Shown here one piece after another: positions 44,367-56,300 of a stretch of DNA of 64,000 nt. The position numbers were made by a program, and so were the translations under genes. Location of the stretch: NCBI GenBank assembly GCA_030248225.1, contig JASANE010000907.1, positions 1 through 64,000 on the forward strand. Direction: 5' to 3'. This stretch comes from Trileptium ribeirensis. Its lineage: Eukaryota > Nematoda > Enoplea > Enoplida > Thoracostomopsidae. The notes below the pieces were generated by a model. That model worked only from the letters and a program-made list of their open reading frames with translations, searched no databases and was not told the DNA's origin. Positions within the stretch are counted from its first letter, which is position 1; each line of letters starts with the position of its first letter.

Positions 44367-47300
44367 CTGAAACGACCCGAAGCAAAGTCCAAATGAATTG
44401 GTGCAAACAAAATCCTTAAGCAAACTGCCAAAAACATCTCTCATTTTGAATTCATCGACTCTTTTGATAATACCACGCTAAAAAGAAACTTTTGACAACT
44501 GCGTCTCTATTTCGCTTTGAACTTGCGGTCCATTTTCTTTGGGCGAATGGGTTCAAGATATTTCAACGATATCGTAGTAGAGAAAAATTTCCCCACGATT
44601 TCCTAATACAATACAGTACTACATAGCTCCTCGTTTCAGTTATGATAATAAATTTTATTGCTATTAAGTTCTGGTGTATTGGCGGCATTTGTGTGATGTT
44701 TTTGTTTTCAAATGATTTGTTAGAAGCGACATGGCCAAATCATGTAAGTTTTTTTCTTTTCAATATTCTTTTAATATAGTATATGGTAAGGAAATGTTTC
44801 TCGTTAAAAAATTGCTACAGTAAGCGCCATAAATGATAGTCGCATTTCGCAACGAGCGAGCCGCGAGTAACTGGCGAGCTCGACATGCCGAAACTATTAA
44901 AATTAATACTATTTTTAGAACAAATTTATTTCGAGCGCGTCGCGAGAAAACACCCTATCCGTTGGACTAGAGACCTACACAGGTCACATTAAACATGAAT
45001 TGCTCCGCCGATCCTGTATTGCTAGTTTGAAGTGTTTGACTCAAAATGTGACAGATTCGGGTATGTGTAGGCAATCATGTTATGGTATTTTCCACTTAAC
45101 CATCACACCCCACGACAGGTGGCTCAGTCTAGAAGCTCATCTTCGAACTTCAAAAAATTAACCGTTCTTAAAAGGGAATATTTTGTGAATATACGCTGTA
45201 CACGAACAAAAAGTTACATTATCTTGTACGAATATAATCACATTCAATAATATCTCACAGCCCTACAACACGTGTGTGTAGCTGTAAATACTGTGTGAAT
45301 GGTATTTTAGGGCCCATAAATGCAATTATAATACGATTATAGTATTCTTTATGATCGCAAATGAAGCCGTGTTGCTAAGAACGTAGTGATTTCCATTTCA
45401 TACGTGTAGTATAGAACTCTGTTGACGACCATATAGCTTGAATCAAAGTGTTGCCGTTAGCAAACCTGGACCGAAGACGTTCTCTCACGCATCGCATCGG
45501 GATGGCTACAAACTGGAACTGTAATAATTTTGTTTTCTTTTTATGACATAATAATTACTAATATCATAACCCAAATTTTGACATTACCGGTTCCAAACTG
45601 AATTGCACATAATTGTGAACAATTATTTTGACTCATTGATGACCGTTTCTAAAAGTATTCCGAATAAAATTCCGGACGCAAACCCTACATCATATTTTAA
45701 TGATAGTTGTTCCAGGAAGTTTGTGTTCGTCTTCCGAAAAAGATATTTCAACTAGATCCATTACCAATGTCCCTGCATTTGATATTCAATTACTACTATT
45801 TCTAATGCTAAAACGATGTTTCATAGCCTGAACATTAATTTGTAGAGAGCATAAAGTACCTGAAAATATGGAAAGATGTAGAGTACAGGGCAAAATTTAT
45901 CTCATTTGGAATTTTTTCAAGAGAAAATATGGTGCCTCCAAAGTCCCTCTGCCCTACTCTTCGAACGGCTGCGGACAGACCAACGAACCAAGGTTCACGT
46001 TGTTTTCGAAACAAATTTCAAACGTTTAATTAAACTCTACAAATAATATGATCCCTAGAAATGTCCATCGGATATTTGTGCCTCAAAACGGAGCCTTGGA
46101 CGACGTTCGTGAATTCATTGTAGGAATTCCTTTGCGTCACTTCATGCACTCTTTTTAAATTAGTTAAACTCTAACATAGTTTAAACAACGACCCCACAAA
46201 ATGACTACCACTTTTCGAACTAGCTCGTGCCTCATTCAAGTTTTCAGTAATTAATCTAAAATTCAATCAAAAAAATTTGTTTAAGCAAATTAACGAAATC
46301 TATCAAATTTATCCGCCAGTTTCGAACGAGCGGCAATCATTTTTGCCGAATACTAACTATATAATGTACATACCTCGATAACATCTTCAGCGCCACTAGC
46401 AATCTAAAATACAAACGACTAATTATTATTATTATTATTAGGATACCAACAGAACGGCAACAAAACAACGTTACGGCAGTCGAACGGAAAGCAGAATTCG
46501 GTACACAAAATAATTATCGTGACTACACTTTCATGCGACAAATTCCATGACGCTTAATTAGCAGTCACTCCACGTCATGTAGACAGTGTTTAAAACTATG
46601 AAGACAAAAATTTTGAAATTAAAACATTTCTGACCAATATTGAAATGTAACATGATTTCATTAACCAATATGGAGTTCCTCAACGTTATTACTAATCCAG
46701 TTACATTATTGAATTCTATGACCACTCCGTCAGATAAAATATTAAAAAACTGACCATTGGAGACAAAGGCACCGCTCATGCTTATCCAAAAAGTAAAACA
46801 GGTTATTGGCTAGCAAGTTCGAAGATGGTAATATTCAGTCGCTGAGTTTGAAAACGCGAGCATTTATTAAAAGCTGTCACAGACGATGCCTAACCTGTAA
46901 CTCATTCATTTGTTGCTGAAGCAATCGAACATTTTCCTGTTCCTGTTTGAGGGCATCCTGACCCGTTTTCAACATGCCACGAAGTTTGACCGCTTGAGCC
47001 GACAAGTCTTGCCCGGTTTGACGCTCCGTATGAAGCTCTGCTCGAATCCGAGTTAATTCCTGAAAATATCTATAATTTTTCTGTCGAAACCAAGAATTCT
47101 GAATACAATGCACTCAGTGTCAGCGGAGGACGGTCTTTCATGTATGTATATTATTGTTGACAGAAATAAAAGCAAATCCTCGCTAACGCTGTTCAATTGT
47201 TTTTAAGAATGAATGGCCTGAAATTTACTTTTACATCGTCTATCCGTGACTATAGGTTTATATTTAAATCGCAGCAAAGCGATTATTACTAGTTAGTATG

Positions 47301-50300
47301 AGGAACGTCCCGGGATGTATCATACCAAGCCTAATTAAAAAAAATATTGCCTCAGTATCTCTAAAAATAGGATGACCATAAATAAATATAAAATAACTAG
47401 TAACACGTAAACGTGGGTGACGGAGGCATGGTGGTTAACAACGGCGTGAATAGTGCATACAGCTTGTGGAATTTCCAACATTTTTGGTAACAATAATAAG
47501 AGGAAGACATGAAAACGTCTAGTTATTTATACAGTAGAATGACAATACATCTATCAAGTTGTACCCATCAATGAAATTTAGTCCAAATCGGCCGAGTCAT
47601 TCAAAAGTTATAACACACTTAATAATTTTTCACTCATTTTTAAGAGACTTTGCTTAATTTTAAGAGAATTTATAAAGGTAAGTAGATCACTCGTATACAG
47701 TCTTTTAGAAAACGTGAAGGTACATGTTATGTCAAAAAATGACCGAGATAGCACGAACGGTTGTCGAGATATGATGAACTTAGGTTTCCCTAAGTCAATT
47801 TTAAGAGAATTTGCTTAATTTTTAAGGAAAGAGATGAAATACGTCAATCAGCTATATACAGCTGTTTAGAAAACGTGAAAATACATTTTATGTAAAAAAA
47901 TCGCCGAAATAGCACGAACGGTTGTCGAGATGCGGTGAAAAAGCTGAAAAAATGGCAAAAATCCCTAAGTTTGAGCAACATTTGCTTAATTTTGAGTACA
48001 AAACAATTTTCGTAGAAAAAAGTGCTCAATGAAAGGGCACTCCGCAAGAGAATATGCAAAAAGAAGAAAAAAAATTTCTAAAATCGGCCCAGGCGTTCAA
48101 CCTGCAGACCTGTCTGTGACAAACAAAAAAAAGTCACAGAGAAAATTGAAATTTTGCGTCTAGTATATTGATATATATAAAGTTAAATGTACGCCTCCGG
48201 CTGCGACTCGCCACCTTCGGTGGCTCGTCTTGCCTCCGTCAATTATAATTACATGTGTATTAGCATAGATTTTAGATCAAAGAGTTATACGAGCTGCATC
48301 CGGATAACCGAAATACTTTTCCTTGAAGAAATGTGACAACTCAGCTAATAAAACTAGTAGCTTGTCTCATCGTCAAGGTTGTGAACTTTGATTGTTGAAT
48401 ATGTAATTTGGAGAGACGTCCACGACAGCTTTCGTTGCTTTAATATTTGATGAGATATACCCGCGTATTGTGTATTTGGTGACTTACAATCTGCATCTAC
48501 ATATCGGATGAATTTTGCTTGACAAATGTAGCAAAGATATTGCATTTTTTCCGTATTTTGGGTCTCTTGGGCCCTTTCATAATAACCCCTTGGACGCTAA
48601 TCCTGGACCCAAACGTTGTATTTTGCAAAAGCCTTTATATGCTGTTTTTTAGAATCTTAATTGTTCTACAAAATAAACCTTACTTGGCCGAAATATCTGC
48701 ACCATTTGCTGAGTCACAGCTATGAATACGTTTTGTCGGCCATTCGACCCTCTCTTACAACCCGAAGGAATTGGAATCCGTTTTAGCGTGTAACTAAAAG
48801 GCACAAATATAGATTTTGAGGTTTCAAATGAGCTATTGCTCGAGTCAGTTGGCCCAGGCAAAACTGAGGTTATGTATGCATTACCCCAAAAAAACCCAGC
48901 GCAGTCGAAATTTATAATTCTGGTCAGCGGAAATGCTTCGCGAAGCTTGTTTTGCTTACTGCTTTGAATTCAATAATTCTGCAACAATTATCAACCGCTT
49001 TTATTGTACAATTTGAATCCAATACTCTAATCTTAAGTGCACTCTTACCTTTTCCAGTGTCAAACGCTCGCTTTCTTCACGTTCAAGGCGGAATTCTAGC
49101 TGCTTCAGCTAAAATAAAAACATCACAAATACAAACCCACAACCACAATAAAGCAGTGAATAAACTCATAGACTTTTAACCATCAAATCAACAGCATAGC
49201 GGAGAGAGTTCCAAGAATGTTCAAAAATAATTTCTACCTAAAGTAATTTGGTGAAAATAATTTTAAAATTCAAATTTAGTCCCAACAAACTACTTAGAAA
49301 TTTAAGTTTAGCATAACATATTTGTTTTAAAGTAAATAAATAAGTTATACAATACCAACACAAATGAGCAACACTTTGGTATTATTTTATATTTTTAAAT
49401 TATTTAGGGAAAAATTAAAAAATCTGGCAAAACTACACTATGTATATCTGCTGAAATTTGGTTCGTTTCCAGGAGGATTTGGAGGAAATTAATTTTTGCT
49501 AATTATTTAAATATTTTCAGATACTTGCAACTGTCATACAAAAACATTTTTAGGTTTTAATAATGTTTTAGCATCAGAAATGGCAGTAATTAATTTTTAA
49601 AAATAGAACTCCAATTCTGGAACATTTTAAAATCATGTATCTTGTGTAGCAAAGTGATTTCGGGAGTCAAACATAGGTGGAAAATTTAGCAAACAAACTT
49701 GGAAATTTAAAAACTAAGAAGGTTTTGAAAGCAAAATTTTATTTCCAATCAAAATTGAAGCTATTTTTAAGAACAATGTCTTCTCGGTGATAACTATGTC
49801 AACCTACAAATAAATGATACAGGGTCGAAATTAATAAAGAAAACGTTCGTCGAAGACATATTAGAACATAGCCATTAACGCAATGGTTTCGAGTAGCCCT
49901 CAGTCAAAATGTTTAATGACAGTAAAAGCCTTCCTTGGAAGACCAGTTTTTTGATCTCGAAATTGGGCATTTATAGAGTCGGTCGATTTTGTCGTGCTGG
50001 AAACTAAACAGTACTCGCCAGAAATAACTCTGTTGTCTTTCGACCAAGCGTACTTGGAACGGGCACCACTACCAGCCAACAGCGGTCACTTCTGGCGGAT
50101 ACTGTTCAAGTAGCAGGGCACGAGGAACAGCTGCAGCTACACTATATTTACTCCTCCAAAATGATACAGTCACGGACAGAACTAGTGCACAAAAACAAAC
50201 GCAACAACGAATGTTTCCAGAGTTATATTGTTTGTTTGCGTTTACGTTCGTTCGCGTTTAGCGTTCGTTTGTTATGCACTTATTGTGTTCGTGACTGCAG

Positions 50301-53300
50301 CTGATGTACTTCGAGCGAACGTAATCGAGAACAAAAATATCCTAAATGGGATCTAGTCCAACCCAATACTAACATTACTTATTTATCGTAATTCTGGATG
50401 GCCTAAAATAAATTTTAATCCTATATGACACAAAAAATAAACCATGTTGAATCGATCACTATCAGGCAAATCATACAAAAAATTGTTCCAGTGATCTATC
50501 CAATTCGTTTAACACATTCGGCTTGGAATTGGTTGCCCACTCCCATCTTTTCGCAAAATATATCATTTTCACATTATCATACTGCCAAACTTACAGAGAT
50601 TGACGCCGAACCGCAGCTCTTGCAAGACGAATCATTTTGTAGCTAGAACAAAAATACGCAAATCTAAATCAAAGTTGGCCGGTAAACACCTTATTTCTTA
50701 TATAAAATCATTAACCTATCATTTTACTCAACCTCCGCCTTTTCACAGCCAAAAAATCAAAACGAAGCATGGCGTCGAATACCACAACCGTTCGAAGTCA
50801 GACACTGCATCCAAGCAAGCCAGTTTAGCTAAAATTTAACTAATTACTTCGGCCAGCAAGGGTTGTCAATTTGAACACAGATAATAGCAATGGTTATCGG
50901 TAGCGATCCACGTTATTTTACGTCCAGAGAACGGCATAGCATGAATTTCATTTACGCCCCAAAAGGTTACATTGACCAATCTTAAATTGGACAATGTAAA
51001 TTCGATTAGAAAGTACTTAAGCGGCACCACAATATCACAATAATTTCTACTAACCTTGTCCATTTGTCTCTCGAGTACAAATATTTTGTTTCGCAGTGTT
51101 TCGCGTTCGGCTTCTTGCTGTTCATTTTCGGCTGCCACCGAAGTCTCTAGTGTGCGCAGCATTGCGTCGGTTTGCGATAGAACGTCTTTGTAATGAGCGA
51201 GTTGCGACTCAAGTGCGGCATTGACGCTTTGAAGTTGATCGACAGACTCGGCGGCGTCCTAGAACAAAACCAAAACGACAAGTACGGGATTGAATCACGA
51301 TGGAATACTATAAGCGAAATGAAAGAAAAGACGAATAATTCTGAATCAGTAATTTCTATTAAAACACAGATAGTGTAAAAAATGTTTCCCTTGGGCAAGA
51401 TTATCCATTCGCCCCAGGTATTGTTTGACGGAGCAGCGAGACTGTTACTAAAACAAAAATATCAATTATGTAAAGGTTTCGGACGAACACGTTTACAGTT
51501 GTCTAGTCATTTCGCCAGCTGAGGGAGCTTTGTCGGGAAAAAAGAAAAATCTTACTAGAGGACTTTGAACCAGAAGAGCCCAAAATTTTTCATAGAAACA
51601 CAACCGGGTATGAATACAGCAGTTTTTGTCAGTGTGTATCAAAAATTGCTCAGGTTCTCAATGTGAAAAAGAAATACATCATTTTTTCTGCTGTCATAAG
51701 TACATAAGGGAAGAGTATGACACGTTCTGCGCTCTCATGTAACCCCATAAGGGAGGTCTTCTAAATAGCTCTAGGGGTTTTGCGCCTATGGACACATCAG
51801 CTCCAACCAAGAAATACCCCAGGTTAACTAATGACAAATCTGTGTTCTTCAGATTAGCCTAAATAAGGATTACAATAGCATTTTATCATATTACGATGCC
51901 ACTGCGACATGTACGACGTTGTTTTTGCTGCATATTTATTGTCAACTTGAAAATACGTAGTTCCATGCACCATTTTATCCAGGAATTTATTACGAAAAAT
52001 CAAGTTAACACTATTATATTGTTTTATAACCGCTTTTTGTTAGGCTACGATCACTTTTAATGTCAGTATAAAATACCTCGGGGTACTGGAAGTACCTTGA
52101 GGAAGCCATAATTCACCTGGGTACATGAACTGGATGGATCACTCTCCCTTTGTAGCGAGGCCCGGCTGTCACAGCTGTTTTCATTCGGCATTATCCTTAT
52201 TTCTTTTCTGGAGTGTAGCTCGGAACCCGCAGCATTGTTCGTGTGGGGCGCGCATGTTCAAGGTCTAGTAGTAGCCAAGAGGTCCCGCCCGTGGAGGATG
52301 GCAACAATGCGAAGGACATGTTTATATGCGCCAGGTAGGATTACAATGTGCGCCTGTGCCTCCCACCTCGTGCGGAAAATCCTGGTTACCCCCATCAGAG
52401 AGTAATTCCCTGGTGTGTCGGTCCCCTGTTTTGAGACATGCATCCAGCTAAACGTTCAATAATTTTTTCAGAACTTACAGACCCTTTCGTCACCACAGTA
52501 GTTGTCGGTGTTGGTGATTTAGTTTCACTACGCGACGTGGTATGCGACGAATACTGGTGTTGTTGTTTGGCGGCACTAATTTCTTTACGAACCAATTTCT
52601 CAAATTGATGCAACCAATCGCGATAACTCTAAAAATAGATCAGATTATTGTTAAAACAGCAACACCATAACATACACATATTTACTGTTAACTGTTTACT
52701 TAAAACTTACTATATTTACTTTTTACTACATATATTTAAAAATAATACATATTTATCTCATATCACTTACTATTTAGATTCGAATATACAAAATTCGAAA
52801 CAAGCCAATACTGCTAGCCATAGCTTATCATCGCTTTGACAACATCGATTATTCCCAACAAACTGGTTATAAAGCCCAAAAATATTCTTAACTATTCTAA
52901 TTAAGCGACCACTCTTTGGCAAAATTTTGGGCTCTCGTTTGGTACATTGCCGCCCCCGTAAAAATGACATCTGTAAAAAATTGTCAGTTGCTTTTTCTAA
53001 AATTCCAGTACGACCATGGAAATTTTGATTAAATTATGTAAAAAATTCTATGTTAAAAGAGATACGTTTTGCTATCGTTTATGGCGTGATTTACCAACTT
53101 AAACACTTTACATTTAGAGACACTGAATTCTGACATTTTTTACACTTCAAAGTCCCTCAACCGCCCAAGACATGGGCATCCCTGCAAAAACAATCACCCC
53201 TGGTTTAGAACTACTAGGAGCTACCAGGGTTATGCTACCTGTCAAAAATATCAGAGAATAGGTAATATAGTTTGTAGCCATTTACGTTTGTACAATGGGC

Positions 53301-56300
53301 TCTCCAATCTACACATCAAAGCCTAAAAATGACAACCTCACGCTCATCTGTGAAGCTCTTAATTATAAATAATCTCAAATTTATTATAAAAATCTTTGCA
53401 TCAAAAATATTCCGAATCGGTCGTAATAAATCGCATTAATTTAAATTTAATTAATTAAATAATAAATTAATAAATTTAATAGCATTAATTTCATTTTAAT
53501 CTTGAAAAGTAAAATGTTTTCGAACTTGAAATACATTTATTTTGCTGTGTAATACAACAAATTCCATTAGTGTAGACGCCATAAATGTATTGTTACATAA
53601 TATATGAAACATAGTATGGGAGGAGCTGGCTTTTCCACGGAGGCGGCCCACATGTATTACAAGATCCGTTCAGGTGCAACCCCCCTCCGGGTTCATGCTC
53701 CCCTGGTTTTTAGGCTTCCCCCACTACAGCCCGCATAGTATTTTTCGCCATGACCAAAATAGACAAAATTTTCTCAGCAAGGTAAAAATAGGCTCCTTAT
53801 AGGACTAATAATAAACATTTGCCCTGTGGGGCTAAAAACACTAACAAAATTGTTATCAATTGATAGGGCCTCACTAATCTGCATTTTTATTGTATATTTA
53901 CTGTGAATCAGCTCTTTAGTCTAATTTCGCGTTTTTCAGTCACTCATTTCACCCGGCGGTCCTCTAGTGCGACCTGAAAGGAAGCCGAATTTCTTCCGGG
54001 TGGCTACGCGAGTAACATACCAAATTTGGCATTATTTTAACATTCGGGAATGTGGCGAGAAGAAGCTCTTGCGTCAATTTTCGTTGCTCATCCCATTCGT
54101 GTCGACATTTTTCCTGAAATAAAAATGGATATAAATTTTGATTAAATTTTAGGAATACTATTGACAGAATTTAAAGCAAAAACTGGTTGACTTTAGTACA
54201 GCATCATTATTTGCAAATGGCATTGACAAAAAGATCTATCTACGGGAGGGGGGTGGTTTCTTTTACTAACGTAGCGAGTTGACAAACTCAGTTGCTTCAC
54301 GACACACAACTGTTCACGGTCGTCGGCTTATGAACCAACAATTATTCAATGTACCCGCGTTTCGCAGTCTTATGGAGGAAAATATTTACCCAGTCACATA
54401 ACAATAATTACATTTGACGCTTAAAAGAAAATCCAGCAGTCGAGGGATTCGTTCTAATTCGAAAATTTATTAATAAAAATTCATATTACGGTTTTCTGGT
54501 GCCAAATTTCCTAGCTATTCTCTAGAATGGCGCGATGGACAGCCAATACATTTTGACATGAATAGACAAACGGACACTCGAAATAATTATACCACCAATT
54601 TAAATTAAATAACAAAAACCCAATTACACCAATATTGACACCGAAATATTAATATAATATGTTCCTAGGACAGGCTAAAATATATTGACACCCTCTGGCG
54701 TTCTGTACTATCATATTGACTTCACAAATGTTTTGTAGTAGAAAGGTATGCATACCTTCAGATGCGGGATTGTGAGAATTTTGCAATTTTTTATTCGACA
54801 CGTAAAAGACTGCTGTTGCAGACCTAGCTTTGGTTTTGCGCTGCTACCATGATTTCGCTCTCACAAAACCAACACCAATTCTATATGTCTTAATCTTGGC
54901 ACATTTTAAATTGCGCATTCCCCATAATAGTTTAGGTTATCAGTCTTGCTGAAGGGGTCGGATCGAAAAATACAGTCCGCTACACAAAATCTCACGGCAC
55001 ATACATGACTGTTCACATTTTCGACCAAGCAGCTGTTTGAGAGCTTATGATAGCACAAATTCGAAGAAAATACATCGCAAGACTAAATTGTTGACGAGCT
55101 TATTGCTTTTAGGGAGAATCATGAATTTGTGGGGTGATTTAATGTTAAATTTTGAGACCACACTTCGTCACTTCTTCCATTTAGTTGTTCACAGAGCGAT
55201 CGAATGGGTCTATAGGTGTATTGTAATTTGTGTAGTATTCCTCTGATCGGACAATCGCTGAGCCTAAAACGTGAAAATTTAACTTTTCCAGCTATTCTGA
55301 TCTATTTTTAATGGGTTTTTATAAATTTCAAAGCCTTTCGTCTTTTTGTCTGATAGATGAAGAAATAACAGATCCTACGGGCTAATTTGCGGGCGTAGTA
55401 TTACTTCGTTGATGACAATGCCAAAGGGCATATCCCCTGAAAATGATGTATTTTGTCAATTACAGCACAAGATGTACATTGCCTCTCCCGAAAGGGTTAT
55501 GCCGAAGGCCGTATCTCTATCGCGAAAGATTAACAACTTAAAGCACAAAAACCAAGACGTATCTCTTGTATGAACAAGTCAAAATCAGAACCAAAAGACG
55601 TATCGGATATACGCCTTTTGGCATTGCTGTGTTATTTTTTTTACAATATTCGTACTACACTACCAAAAGGCGTAAGTCTGAATGCTGATCTTTTGTATTT
55701 CGGCTTTGTAGTTTTAAATTATGAAGAATTTGACAATATTGTTCTGTGCAATAAATTTTTAGTTGCTCCACTGTCTTTAAATATTGCGAAGCACAGCCTA
55801 TTGTATGATTAAGGTACCATTTTGAGCAGTTAAAAACGTATGTGTAATTTGTCCCATGTGCAACTTATACGCAATGTTGAGATAATAGAGCTGAACCAAG
55901 TTTATTGATAAGATGTACGTAGCGTATGTATCTGTATTCTACAGCCTTAGGTCATACTTATTGAGTTGAAGCACGTACTCACCTGCCTGCACAAGTATTT
56001 AACTATATAGTGAAATAGCGATAATATTATAAGAATCAGTTTGATTTTCTACTACAATTTGCTAATCTCATTTGTTTACAAAATGCCAACAGTTACTGAC
56101 TTAATAGCGTTGCTATGTCTGTTAATATCTGACCTAAGGCCTCAAATTATTAAACGCAATGACAACGTGAATGTCAGCTTTACCGATTTAACGAAACTAC
56201 ACCATGCTGTTCTCGATACACTAAACCGCAGCTTTGGTACTTATAATAAGCCTTAGTCTATCATTACGATTGTGTCGTGGTTCACCGCAAAACGTGACAT

